Below are positions 41,773 through 51,300 of a stretch of DNA of 64,000 nucleotides, piece after piece. The stretch lies in NCBI RefSeq assembly GCF_042680125.1, contig NZ_JBHTNY010000009.1. The stretch is one strand, 5' to 3'. Within the stretch, counting starts at the first letter, position 1. Each line of letters begins with the position of its first letter. The position numbers and the translations under genes were made by a program. This DNA is from Robinsoniella peoriensis. GTDB taxonomy: Bacteria > Bacillota > Clostridia > Lachnospirales > Lachnospiraceae. Below the pieces are notes generated by a model. The model did no database searches. It was not told the DNA's origin and worked only from the letters and a program-made list of their open reading frames with translations.

Positions 41773-42422
41773 ATGGTCACCCCCTGCTCAAAGGGTCCCT
41801 GCTCCAGCCTTGGTTCCGGGTTGTGGTCACTTAAGATACGCCACGCACCCTTGCTGAAATCAGCGGTGCAGATTTCCTGCTCCAGCAGTTCCTCTGCGGG
41901 AACATCTCTGGCAAACTCAGAGCTGCCGGGATTCCCTTTCACGCTTTGTCCCGCCAGCAGAAGCTGTGCGGTTTCCGGTGTGAGGTATACATATCCGCCG
42001 GGCGTCATCAGATCAAACGATGCGTTCGGATGCGCTTCAATAAATTCCCGCAGGGTGATTTTCACTTCCTCTGCGGAAACAGGCGTATAGTCCGGGTCAA
42101 GAGTATACTCTGCTTCCGATTCTCCCTTGTCCCACAGCGTCCAGAGCGCATGGGTGAGCTCCTCGCTGAAATCAACGTTCTGTTCGGATATCCACTGATC
42201 CGTTACTACCTCCAGCGGGTTTTCGAAGCGGAGCAGATACTCCATATATTCGGCGGAATAGCTGCCTTCGGCCAGCTCTTTATACACAAACTGCGCAGCG
42301 GCAATTTCACTTGCCAGCTCCACCAGCTCGGAGGCCGGTTTTTGCCGCCACTCCTTTTGATACCGCGCCATTCCGTTGTCCAGCTTTTTGCGCAGAAGCG
42401 TCATCATTTCCTGTTCCGTCAT
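41766..42422 (-). CDS. DUF3848-family protein inside the Tad operon
   Basis: The 218-residue product starts TEQEMMTLLRKKLDNGMARY and has the DUF3848 outline (ASELVELASEIAAAQFVYKEL, then EEVKITLREFIEAHP). The family is found on clostridial mobile elements; the role is unknown. It is predicted to be soluble and yet lies between TadC and the minor pilins with overlaps, so it is co-translated with the pilus. It ends EQGVTMC, possibly a weak version of the Met tail. Confidence 0.72.
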   Translation of the reverse strand: MTEQEMMTLLRKKLDNGMARYQKEWRQKPASELVELASEIAAAQFVYKELAEGSYSAEYMEYLLRFENPLEVVTDQWISEQNVDFSEELTHALWTLWDKGESEAEYTLDPDYTPVSAEEVKITLREFIEAHPNASFDLMTPGGYVYLTPETAQLLLAGQSVKGNPGSSEFARDVPAEELLEQEICTADFSKGAWRILSDHNPEPRLEQGPFEQGVTMC

Positions 42423-42438
42423 TTAGTTCGCACCTCCC

Positions 42439-43311
42439 TTAGAACATCCCGGAAAGGGATGTGATGATTTCATAGACAATAACCGCCATATAGGTCATGA
42501 GAAAGCACATGAGCATGGCAAAGGAAAACACCCGGATTTTCGGCGGGATCTTCATGGCCTGCGCTTTCAGCCGCTGAAGCTCCAGCTGCTTCATGTCGTG
42601 GGCCAGCATCTGAAAATACATCCCGCCGTCGTCCCCGCGCAGTACGCCGATCAGCCCTCTGGTAATATCCGAGAGCATGGGCGAATTGAACCTCGCCTCA
42701 AAGCGGGTCAACGCCGCCTCGTAGCTGGAGGAGCGCATATCCGCCGTGAGGATGTCAAGCTCCGCGGCGAAGTCCTCGCCTGCGTTTTTCTTGAAATTCT
42801 CCAGCATGGACAGCACGTCACGGCTGGCCTTCAGCTCCTGGGTGATGGTAGCCACAAAGCGCGGCAGCTCCTGTTCGATTTTCCCCCGCTTGGCGGAAAG
42901 CGCCTCATCCGCCTTACGGATTTCCTTGAAATAGACCAGTATGGCAGTAAACAGTACAATGGGTGCCAGCAGCGGCAGAACAATCAGGCAGGGAATGATA
43001 CACAGCCCGATAGCCGCCGCCTTGACAATAGCCGTTGCCGTGAACAGCTCCGGCGAGTCGGAAAGCCCTGCCGCCGACAGCACATTTGCCATCCGGGTTT
43101 TCTTGTATGCATCCATGCGGAGATACCGGGAGAGCCCGACGGCGGCGTTTCGCAGCAGGGCATCGGTGGTTTTGGGCTTTGACTTGGCCTGCTTTCCTGC
43201 CGACAGCATCGCCTTTTGGGTGGCGAGAGTGGGCAGATGCAGCAGATCGGCGGCAAGGAAAAAGAGTCCTGTCGATAGGAGGACTCCGAATAAAAACAGA
43301 TAGATTGTCAT
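42439..43311 (-). CDS. tadC: TadC-like pilus assembly membrane protein
   Basis: ATG 43311 follows AAGGAGG. The 290-residue product is a type II secretion F-domain protein with hydrophobic spans at the start (TIYLFLFGVLLSTGLFFLA), middle (AAAIGLCIIPCLIVLPLLAP) and end (VFSFAMLMCFLMTYMAVIVY). Between the last two lies the cytosolic F domain, with TITQELKASRDVLSMLENF. With TadB it forms the inner-membrane platform on which the TadA motor works. The order tadA-tadB-tadC is kept. Confidence 0.85.
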   Translation of the reverse strand: MTIYLFLFGVLLSTGLFFLAADLLHLPTLATQKAMLSAGKQAKSKPKTTDALLRNAAVGLSRYLRMDAYKKTRMANVLSAAGLSDSPELFTATAIVKAAAIGLCIIPCLIVLPLLAPIVLFTAILVYFKEIRKADEALSAKRGKIEQELPRFVATITQELKASRDVLSMLENFKKNAGEDFAAELDILTADMRSSSYEAALTRFEARFNSPMLSDITRGLIGVLRGDDGGMYFQMLAHDMKQLELQRLKAQAMKIPPKIRVFSFAMLMCFLMTYMAVIVYEIITSLSGMF

Positions 43312-43321
43312 GGGCTCCTCC

Positions 43322-44251
43322 TTATCTTCGATATTCAATGGGCTGGGTGAGCTTGATCACAAACGCCGTGGAAATGAAAATCACGGCGGCGCAGATGGTC
43401 AGCACCACCTGTCCCAGCGGGGTGTGCATCAGGGTGTGATACCAGTCCTGATTCAAGAAATACAAGAGCGGGATATTCCCGATGACGAGAATCACCATAA
43501 CGATGAATTCCTTTCTCGGCTCAAACACCATGTTTTCCAGCTCACCGTTGACCACCCGCATATCACTGAGCTTACTGACGATGGGCGTCAAAGTGGTTTT
43601 CAGGCTGCGGTCATGCTGGCAGGCAATGAGAGCATCGCACCACTCATGGAACACTGCGTTGTCAATTCTCGTTTTCACATCATGGAGTGCCGCCGTCACA
43701 TCGGGGTCCACCAGCCGGACGCGGGACACAAAGCTCTGAAATACCGACAGCACCGGCGGGTTCAGGTACGGGAGGTTTTCCTCCACCGCCGTCAGAATAT
43801 CCTCGTTTCGAAGATAGGCCGTGGTGATAATGGAAAGCGCCGTTTCCAGCTCCGCCGCAATGTCCTTTTTGAAGTGGCTGGCCGTGAGCTTCACCCACCA
43901 GAACGGCAGGAGCATACAGCCTGCCGCCATGACAGGAACCAAAAAAAAGTTTGAGAGCATGACAGCTACCGACGCACCCACGGCAAAGAACAGCAGGGAC
44001 AATGCGCAGAGCATGGGAAAGCGCGCCGACCGGCCGGTGACCTTGAGGATAGACTGCACCTCGGCAATTTCCCGGCGCAGATAGGACTTCTTTTTCCTGT
44101 GGGTGGTTTCATTGATTTCATCCCGGAGGGCTTTGGGCTGATCGGTCAGCCTGCCGAAAATGGCGGTTGTAAATGCCATAGGGGTCAGCCCAAGCAAAAT
44201 GAAAGAGCCTGCGATCATGCCGATGCAGGCGATTAAAAGTACCGTCGTCAT
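43322..44251 (-). CDS. tadB: TadB-like pilus assembly membrane protein
   Basis: The 309-residue product has the same F-domain architecture as TadC: hydrophobic spans at TVLLIACIGMIAGSFILLGL and near ALSLLFFAVGASVAVMLSNF, a cytosolic F domain (ETALSIITTAYLRNEDILTA), and terminal spans (FIVMVILVIGNIPLLYFLNQ). It overlaps the TadA stop by four bases, which suggests translational coupling. It should anchor the motor at the membrane. Confidence 0.84.
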   Translation of the reverse strand: MTTVLLIACIGMIAGSFILLGLTPMAFTTAIFGRLTDQPKALRDEINETTHRKKKSYLRREIAEVQSILKVTGRSARFPMLCALSLLFFAVGASVAVMLSNFFLVPVMAAGCMLLPFWWVKLTASHFKKDIAAELETALSIITTAYLRNEDILTAVEENLPYLNPPVLSVFQSFVSRVRLVDPDVTAALHDVKTRIDNAVFHEWCDALIACQHDRSLKTTLTPIVSKLSDMRVVNGELENMVFEPRKEFIVMVILVIGNIPLLYFLNQDWYHTLMHTPLGQVVLTICAAVIFISTAFVIKLTQPIEYRR

Positions 44252-45825
44252 GCGGTTTGCGCCTCCTTTCTCCGCAAACTCTCAATGACCGCCTGCGGCA
44301 TGCCGTTTTCCAGCAGCCGCTTGGCAAGGCTGTCCGAGAGGGTGTTGACCTGCGCATGGTGCCCCTCAATAATGAATTTTCCGTCCTCCATGCGGTTTTC
44401 GGTAATGACATACTGAAACAGCGGACGGAAACGCCTTGTGCCGTCGGGCAGGATTTCGCACTCCTGAATCTCCATCATGCGGCGCTGCTTGTTTTCCAGC
44501 TGCTTGCAGAACACCACAATGGGATAGGCTTCGGTGACATAGTCCATGAGGGTCGCATCGGACATATCCACGGCGCGCTTACACAGAGACACCATGCGGC
44601 GATAGGTGGCCTCGCAGGAATTGGAGTGGATGGTGGTCAGCACCGCCACGCCGGTTCGGGCGGCCTCCTGCGCGGCATTTGCTTCTGCACCGCGCATCTC
44701 GCCCACCACAATGATGTCCGGGTTAAAACGGAGGGCATAATCTAAAAGGTTGGTCTGGTCGATGCGCTGGCGGTCGTTATCGCTGTCACGGGTCAAGGTG
44801 TGGATGACCGAATTGACCACTTTCCCATCCTTTTCCCGCACCAGAGCCAATTCACGGGAGCCGTTCTCGATGGTATAGATGCGCTTGTTATCCGGTACGG
44901 TGGTCAGTACCCAGCCTGCCACGGTGGTTTTGCCGGAGCTGGTGGCTCCCGCTACGCAGACCGAAATCCCGTAGCGGATGCAAAGGGATAAAAAGTCCAG
45001 CATTGGGTCTGTCGCCGTACCGCTTCGGACAAAATCCTCTTTTTTCATACTCTGAGGGTTGACGATACGAATGGAAGCCGCCACGCCCACATCCTCGTCC
45101 ACAATGGGGCTTTTGAGGACGGCAATTCGGATGTTTTTGCTGAGATGCCCCAGCACGATGGGACTGGCGTTATCCAGCACCATGCCGCTGATGTGCAGCA
45201 TCCTGCGAATCACATTGACAGCATGCTGGGGGCTTTCAAAGCGTTCCTCCAGCTTGACGGTGCGGCCATCCGAATACTGCACCTCAATATCCCGCCACGA
45301 ATTGATGTCGATTTCCTCAATTCCTGTGCCGAAGATGTATTTGGTCAGAAACCCAAACTCTGCCATTTCGGTGTAGAGGGCGTCCGCCAGCCTGCCGCCG
45401 CTCATGCCGTTGACTGACACCCGGTGATCCTGCAGGAATTTCTGGATATACCGCTTCATCTGCACCTTGGCGTCCTCGCCGCCTGCGGTAAGGAGGGTGC
45501 TGTAATGCTCGGAAATGTACGCCTGCACCTCGGCAAGCACCGAGGAGAAATCCTTTCCCTCCGTTTCCGGGGTAAAGAACAGACCATGCGCACGCAGCGT
45601 GCGGTTGTCACACAACGGCGCGGCTTCCTGCTCATCCGGCGGATTCAAAACATCCACATCGGAACCGAACTGCAAGTTTGCAAACCTCTCAGCCGTGGGT
45701 TCGGAGGTATTCCCGACTTCGGTGATCAGCTCTGGTTCTGTGGATAACGGATGACTGCCGTTTTTTTCTGTGCGTGCCGCCTTATTCTGAAATGCCGGTG
45801 CGCTTCGTTTTTTGCCCAACTTCAT
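44248..45825 (-). CDS. tadA: TadA/CpaF pilus assembly ATPase
   Basis: The 525-residue product is a type II/IV secretion ATPase of the CpaF family. Walker A is GATSSGKT (293-300), the Asp-box region is IYTIENGSRELALVREKDG, Walker B is DIIVVGEMRGAEA, and the His-box is GVAVLTTIHSNSCEATYRRM. An N-terminal extension of about 90 residues carries no known motif. It powers pilin assembly and perhaps retraction. It overlaps the TadZ-like gene upstream and tadB downstream by four bases each. Confidence 0.92.
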   Translation of the reverse strand: MKLGKKRSAPAFQNKAARTEKNGSHPLSTEPELITEVGNTSEPTAERFANLQFGSDVDVLNPPDEQEAAPLCDNRTLRAHGLFFTPETEGKDFSSVLAEVQAYISEHYSTLLTAGGEDAKVQMKRYIQKFLQDHRVSVNGMSGGRLADALYTEMAEFGFLTKYIFGTGIEEIDINSWRDIEVQYSDGRTVKLEERFESPQHAVNVIRRMLHISGMVLDNASPIVLGHLSKNIRIAVLKSPIVDEDVGVAASIRIVNPQSMKKEDFVRSGTATDPMLDFLSLCIRYGISVCVAGATSSGKTTVAGWVLTTVPDNKRIYTIENGSRELALVREKDGKVVNSVIHTLTRDSDNDRQRIDQTNLLDYALRFNPDIIVVGEMRGAEANAAQEAARTGVAVLTTIHSNSCEATYRRMVSLCKRAVDMSDATLMDYVTEAYPIVVFCKQLENKQRRMMEIQECEILPDGTRRFRPLFQYVITENRMEDGKFIIEGHHAQVNTLSDSLAKRLLENGMPQAVIESLRRKEAQTA

Positions 45826-46640
45826 ATGCCGAACACCTCCTTTGCGATTTTTTCGATTTCTTTTTTAAACGGGCGGCTGTCCTTCAGGGACAAATCCGCC
45901 AGTAGATTCCCGGCAAGGTACTGTTCCTCCAGCTCCGGCGAGTGGGTCAGGGTAAAGGCTACGGAGCCCAGCGCCTGTCCGATCTGCTCCCCGGCCTGCC
46001 GGGGTTTTACGTTCCCGGCAACCTTGTACTGCTTCTCCGCATCCCACTTGGAATCCCGGAGCAATGGGAGCTGGCTGGAGAGATAGCTCACGGATTTCAG
46101 ATCGGCGTTCGCAAGGCGCAGAACACTGTCGGCCTCCATGAGCGCCACGGCGGAGAGAATGTCATTGGCGATATAGCTGCCGCAGTCCGCCACCACGAAA
46201 GGGGCGATTTTTCGCAGATTATCCAGAAGTTCTTGTGCCTGAGTCTGCTCATAAGGCGGGTAGGTGTACTCGTTCTCACCCTTTTTCATGCCGAGGATGG
46301 TGAGGTGTTTGTGCTTTTTCAGCGTCACCAGATTGTGCTTGATGAGCGGCTCCGTCACATGGGCGGCGGCTAGAATACTGCCCAGCGAATGCTCACCCTC
46401 CAGCTCCGAGGGCGGGCAGATGCAGGGCAGCATGGGCGCGGTCATATCGCAGAGCAGCAGCACCACGTTTTTCTTCTGGTCAGCAAGATGCTTTGCAATC
46501 TTTACGGCAGTGACGGTCTTGCCGCTGCCGGGGGAACCCCAAACCGCAAGGATGCCGTCCTGCGGCTCCTGCTGCGGCGAGGCATCCTCCTTTGGGGCTT
46601 GGCGGGTGAAGATGCCCTTTTTCTTGAAATTCAGCATCAT
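45822..46640 (-). CDS. TadZ/CpaE-like ATPase
   Basis: The 272-residue product is a ParA/MinD-type ATPase with a Walker A of GSPGSGKT (35-42) and a Walker A' region LLLCDMTAPMLPC, then CGSYIANDILSAVALMEAD. TadZ/CpaE proteins position the pilus machine at a site in the cell. The N-terminal receiver-like domain of longer TadZ proteins is absent. The gene lies between cpaB and tadA with overlapping ends. Confidence 0.8.
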   Translation of the reverse strand: MMLNFKKKGIFTRQAPKEDASPQQEPQDGILAVWGSPGSGKTVTAVKIAKHLADQKKNVVLLLCDMTAPMLPCICPPSELEGEHSLGSILAAAHVTEPLIKHNLVTLKKHKHLTILGMKKGENEYTYPPYEQTQAQELLDNLRKIAPFVVADCGSYIANDILSAVALMEADSVLRLANADLKSVSYLSSQLPLLRDSKWDAEKQYKVAGNVKPRQAGEQIGQALGSVAFTLTHSPELEEQYLAGNLLADLSLKDSRPFKKEIEKIAKEVFGI

Positions 46641-47461
46641 TCCACCCCGCTTTCCGCAGTTGCTTCGGATGCAGTGCTTTCCTCCGGTTCCTGAGATTCG
46701 GAAGTGCTGTCCTGCACCGGCTCCACGGGATACAGCGCCGCAACGACCTTGTCCTGTGCCTCGATAAATTTGGCGGTGTTGGCAGGCGTGCCGCGGTAAA
46801 CGAGGGACAGGTGGAGTTTGCCGTCAGACTCCAGCTCCGCCAGCGTCTTGCTCTGCTCCGGGGACACCAGCAGGGTCACCGTGGAGGGCAGCTCCTTTTC
46901 GTCCCCGGTTTCTGTTTCCGTCTGCGCTCCGGTGTTGGCGTCATAGCCGCTGCCTGCGGTGACGGCGATAACCTCCACATATTTCAGCTCGGCGGGGATC
47001 ACGGTGGAGCCCTGCTTTTTGTAATCCGGGGCAATCACCGACACGATATCGCCGCTCTGGAGCTTGCCGGACAGTCCGTTTGCAAAGCTCTTGATGGTCA
47101 CCGACATGGCCTGCTTGGTACCGTCCAGACTGTAAAGATAGGTATTTTCTGCAGCGGGAGTATCAGACAGCTTGGTGTTTAAGATATAGTCCCCGACGGA
47201 AAGATCGGCGGTGGCATATTTGCCCACGACAGTTTCACTCTGGCGAAGAACATTGTCGGGCAGACCAAAGCCGCCCACCTCCACGGTCTGCACCATCTCT
47301 CTGGTGACTTCCTCGCCTGCCTTGATTTCCTTTACGACACGGACAATTTCGGTTTTCTGACTAACGGACTGGTTAAACAGCGGCGTCACGCCGAAGCAGA
47401 TGAGCAGGGACAAAAGGATGCAGATCACGCCGACCACCGTGCGGTTTTTGAAAAGGCTCAT
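46637..47461 (-). CDS. cpaB: CpaB/RcpC-like SAF-domain protein
   Basis: The 274-residue product has an N-terminal membrane span (VGVICILLSLLICFGVTPLF) and an SAF domain with VVKEIKAGEEVTREMVQTV, then ADLSVGDYILNTKLSD. After it come a domain with LKYVEVIAVTAG and an acidic tail. CpaB proteins belong to Flp pilus operons and may touch the cell wall. A partner secretin is absent, as expected in a Gram-positive host. Confidence 0.85.
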   Translation of the reverse strand: MSLFKNRTVVGVICILLSLLICFGVTPLFNQSVSQKTEIVRVVKEIKAGEEVTREMVQTVEVGGFGLPDNVLRQSETVVGKYATADLSVGDYILNTKLSDTPAAENTYLYSLDGTKQAMSVTIKSFANGLSGKLQSGDIVSVIAPDYKKQGSTVIPAELKYVEVIAVTAGSGYDANTGAQTETETGDEKELPSTVTLLVSPEQSKTLAELESDGKLHLSLVYRGTPANTAKFIEAQDKVVAALYPVEPVQDSTSESQEPEESTASEATAESGVE

Positions 47462-47491
47462 AGATTTTTCCTCCTTGATTTCATGGTGATT

Positions 47492-47626
47492 TTAGAAGCT
47501 GGAGCTGTATCTGCGGTGTTTCACTGCTTTCACAGCCTTGGGGATCAGGGTGGCGGCTGCCAGCGCAACGGCGGCAATACCGGCAACAATGAGGGTCTTT
47601 TTTCTGCTGATATGGATTTTTTTCAT
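47492..47626 (-). CDS. Small basic single-span membrane protein of the Tad operon
   Basis: ATG 47626 overlaps the stop of the prepilin peptidase gene (ATGA), which indicates translational coupling. The 44-residue product has a basic start (KKIHISRKK), one span (TLIVAGIAAVALAAATLIP) and a basic tail (KAVKAVKHRRYSSSF). A longer upstream reading lies wholly within the peptidase gene in another frame and is rejected. Its role is unknown; a helper of the pilus platform is likely from position. Confidence 0.6.
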   Translation of the reverse strand: MKKIHISRKKTLIVAGIAAVALAAATLIPKAVKAVKHRRYSSSF

Positions 47627-48075
47627 AGGATGTTTCCTCCAATTCTTAGAATGGTTATGGCAAGAAAGCCGAGGGACAAAAACGGCGCCATAGGCAGAGA
47701 TGCCTGTGACGCCTTCCGCGGCTCCAGCTTGCGGAGCCGTCTGATCAGTTGGTTGATGAGATAAAAAAAGAGGGATGCCGTCAGGCCGAGCAGCAGCCCG
47801 GCCGTGCATCCCACAAAGCCCAGCACCATGCCTGCGGCGGCGGTGAGCTTGATATCCCCGCCGCCGATGCCCTCCGGCTTATATAAAGCAACAAGAAACA
47901 TAGGCAGTGCCGCAAAGATACCCCAAAACCTGACGGGGCTGAAATCCATCAGCCCCGTCAGTGCAATCAGGAGGCAGATGCTGTCCGGGATAATCCGCTT
48001 GCGGAGATCCCATACAGAAGCCGCCAGCAGCAGACAGAAAAAAAGCACCGCCTGAAAGGTGCTATCAGCCTGCAT
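47623..48075 (-). CDS. Prepilin peptidase (A24 family, TadV-like)
   Basis: ATG 48075 overlaps the end of the Flp-like pilin gene. The 150-residue product is a short A24 peptidase: the two catalytic aspartates are Asp23 in SVWDLRKRIIPD and Asp74 in the GxGD motif GGGDIKLTAA. It has about five hydrophobic spans and lacks the N-terminal methylase domain, as in TadV/CpaA. It would cut the Flp pilins and TadE-like proteins. Confidence 0.87.
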   Translation of the reverse strand: MQADSTFQAVLFFCLLLAASVWDLRKRIIPDSICLLIALTGLMDFSPVRFWGIFAALPMFLVALYKPEGIGGGDIKLTAAAGMVLGFVGCTAGLLLGLTASLFFYLINQLIRRLRKLEPRKASQASLPMAPFLSLGFLAITILRIGGNIL

Positions 48076-48295
48076 AGTTGAACATTTCCTTAATGCGCTG
48101 CACAAGGGTAGGCAGCACCGTTTCCCCGAACAGAGCATACAGCCCCGCAAGGAGCAGAGCGCCCAAGACCACGGCAATCAGGATTTTGATGGCGGTGTCA
48201 ATGTAGCCGTCCCCGCGGCTACCGGAAAGGATGCGGCGGGTTCTGGCGGCGGTCATGACCGCCTTGCATTTCAGCTTACAAATGAGATGCTTCAT
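48065..48295 (-). CDS. Flp-like pilin (first copy)
   Basis: The 76-residue product has a long basic leader (KHLICKLKCKAVMTAART), a processing site at GSRG/DGYIDTA, and a hydrophobic helix (IKILIAVVLGALLLAGLYAL) ending RIKEMFNYAG. This is a class III (Flp) pilin-like or DUF6133 protein. The mature part is almost the same as in the copy at 52661-52891. The prepilin peptidase gene overlaps its 3' end. Confidence 0.78.
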   Translation of the reverse strand: MKHLICKLKCKAVMTAARTRRILSGSRGDGYIDTAIKILIAVVLGALLLAGLYALFGETVLPTLVQRIKEMFNYAG

Positions 48296-48307
48296 GGATG
48301 TTCCCCC

Positions 48308-51300
48308 TTATTCAAAATGGTACGTCACCGAGTAGGTGATGTTGGATTTGTTGTACATGCACGAGTGATTGGTGTAATAATAGAACTCCAGCTGCGTATA
48401 CACGCCAGCACCGAGGGTGCGGGTAAAGGTGATGCCGTTGGAGGTGGTGCCGTAGTCCAGCTGATCCCACTGCCCGGTCAGCCTGTTGTAGCCGCGCACT
48501 CTGCCGAAATCCGAGCCGCTGTGCCCGCTGACAGGCGGTACCGTAAAGGTATATTCCGTGATGGTGGCGCCCTCGATGCCGTTTTCCATGATCACGGAAT
48601 CGGGGCCGGTGAGCGTCATGCCACCGCCGCCGTTGGAGTCCGCCACAAAGAACACGATGGCGGCCCAGGGGGATTCAGCCCCTGCGGAATCCACGGCTTT
48701 GACACGGACCACATTCTTTCCACGGGGATAGGTCTGTGTTTCGGAACTTCTGCCCTCCCAAATCAGGGTGACGGAATCGCCGTCCGGGTCGGAGCTGGCG
48801 GCCGTGATGGTGACCGGCGTTCCCGGCGCTACGCTGTTGCCGTTCGGGGTTCGGGTAATCACCGGCGCTGTCGGCGCGGAATTTGCCACGGTAAAGGTCT
48901 TGGATACCCACTGCGAGTACAGTCCCGTTGCATCCTTGGCGCGAACCTTTACGGTATGCGTGCCGGGCGCATAGTAACCGTCCGCCGCTTTGTTATCCCA
49001 TTCCAGCGTGGTGGCGTCGCCGTCCGCATCAGCGGCTGTGGCGCTTATATTGACAAGGAATTTGCCGTTATTCGCTGTGCGGGTGGGGGATGCAGTCAAG
49101 GTAACAGTAGGCGCAGAGCTGGTGATGGTAAAGGTCTTTTCTGTCCATGGGGAATATGCTCCGGCGATATCCTTTGCGCGGACATGGATGGTGTGGGTTC
49201 CCGGCGCATAGTAGCTGTCCGCTGCCTTGTTATCCCACTCCAGCGTGGTGGCGTCGCCATCCGCATCGGTAGCTGTCGCACTGATATTGACAAGAAATTT
49301 GCCGTCCTTCACCGTGCGGGTCGGCTCGGCGGTCAGGGTTACGGTGGGCACGGCATTGGTCACGGTAAAGGTCTTTTCTGTCCATGAGGAATACGCCCCG
49401 GCGATATCCTTTGCCCGGACACGGATGGTGTGGGTTCCCGGCGCATAATAGCTGTCCGCCGCAGTATCCGCATACTCCAAGGTTACCGCATCCCCATCGG
49501 GGTCTGTGGCACTGGCGGTAATGTTCACAAGAAACTTGCCGTCCTTGGCGGTGCGGGTGGGAACGGCCTCTACCACGGGGGCATTCGGCGCGATGTTGGT
49601 GACCGTGATGTGTTCCGAATAGATGGTGACTCGTCCTTCGCTGTCGGTCACGGAGGCAGTCAGGGTAAATGTGCCGGTATCACGGATGGCGATTTTCCCG
49701 CCGTCATTGCCGAGGGTTCCCTGATACTGTGCGGGATTGCCGTCCTTTTGCAGTGCCCAAGCTACGGCATAGCTGCCGAGGTGCTGCACATCCTTTGCGG
49801 CAACCTCAAACTCCGTGCCGTAGTGAACAGTCTGTGGCATGGTAAATGCGTACTGCACCACCGGCAGGATGCGAATGCTCTCGCTGTGGGAATAGCTGCG
49901 CTTCAAATAATCGGTCATGGTGGCGGTGAGAACATACTCGCCATTATCCTTGAAGGTGATTTTGCCGCCCTGTGCGTTGAGCCCGCCACTGAACGCCTCG
50001 GAGAGCGGAAGGCTCTTGCCGTCCTTTGTCACAGACCACTCCACCGGCAGAACCTGATTGTTGCCGTGGGTTCTAAGGTTGAGGGCGGTGTCGGTGTAGG
50101 CAAATTCGGGGAGTTCAAAGCCGAGGGTCAGCACCGGCATAACCTCGCACTTTTCCTTACTTTCGTACAGAAATACACGGCCGGTTTCATCGGTAACTCT
50201 GGCTGTCAGCTCATAGACACCGGCTCGTTTGAAACGAATTGTGCCGCCGTCGTTTGTAAGTGTTCCGTCCACATAGGTCGGCCAGTCCTGAAACCCGTAG
50301 GTGTTGTCCACCAGCCATTCGATTGTCAGACCGTCCAGATCGGCTGTTTCGGTTTTGACCGTAATATCCGTATCGGTGTGGACATATTCAGGCAGACTGT
50401 AGCGGACGGCAGGCACGGGATACACCTTGAAGCCCTGCTCATAGCGGTAGGTTCTGCCGCCGTCGTCGGTGAATTCCGCTTTCAGAACATAGCTGCCCTT
50501 GGTGCGGACCTTCAGCTCACCGCCGCTGTTGCCCAGCGTACCCTCGGCTGCATCGGTGAGGGATACTTCCTTGCCATCACGGAGCAGCGTCCATTTTGCC
50601 GTATGGCTGCCGATTTCCCCGAACACTGCCTCTACCATCACGGTGTTGTCGGTGTGGAAGATTTCCGGCAGATAAAAGCCCGCGGAGCCTACCGGGTAGA
50701 CGGTAATATTGGCGGTACCGGTAAACACTCGGCCGGTGGCGTCGGTGACAGAGGCAGTCAGGGCATACACGCCTTTTTCCTTAAAACGGATGCTGCCGTC
50801 AGAGAGCGTCCCCTCAATAAAGGCGTCGGTTTCGGCAGGCTCGCCGTTGCGGGTCAGGGTGTAGATTACTGTAAGGCCGTCCGCTTCTTTTGTTTCTGTC
50901 TGTAGAGTGATGGTTTTGTCCGTATGAGAAACGGCCGGGAGGGTGAGCTTGACCTCCGCCACCGGGTAGACGGTGATGTTATCCTGTGCGGTGATAACCT
51001 TACCCAGCTCATCTGTAATAGAGGCTGTCAGCGTATAACTGCCCTTTTCCTTGAACAGCACCGTGCCGCCGGTAGCGGTCAGCTCTCCGGAGAGGGCCGT
51101 TTCCATATCCACAGCCGTGCCGTCCTTTTCAAGGGACCACACCACCGCATTGGAACCGAGATTTTCGGTCGTCAGCTCCACCGCTACGGATTTGTCGGTA
51201 TGGGTGGTTTCCGGCAGCGTGAACGCCGCCGTCACCACTGGGTAGATGCTGATGGTCTGCTCATGGGTCACCGTGACGCCCCGGCTGTTTTTTGCCGTGG

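Noticed and set aside
47626..47809. Longer form of the small Tad membrane protein
   Set aside because: The extension lies inside the prepilin peptidase gene in another frame; ATG 47626 overlaps the peptidase stop in the usual coupled way.
48650..49600. Regular repeats that might suggest a CRISPR array
   Set aside because: The period is 237 bases, in frame and protein-coding; there are no short repeats with unique spacers.
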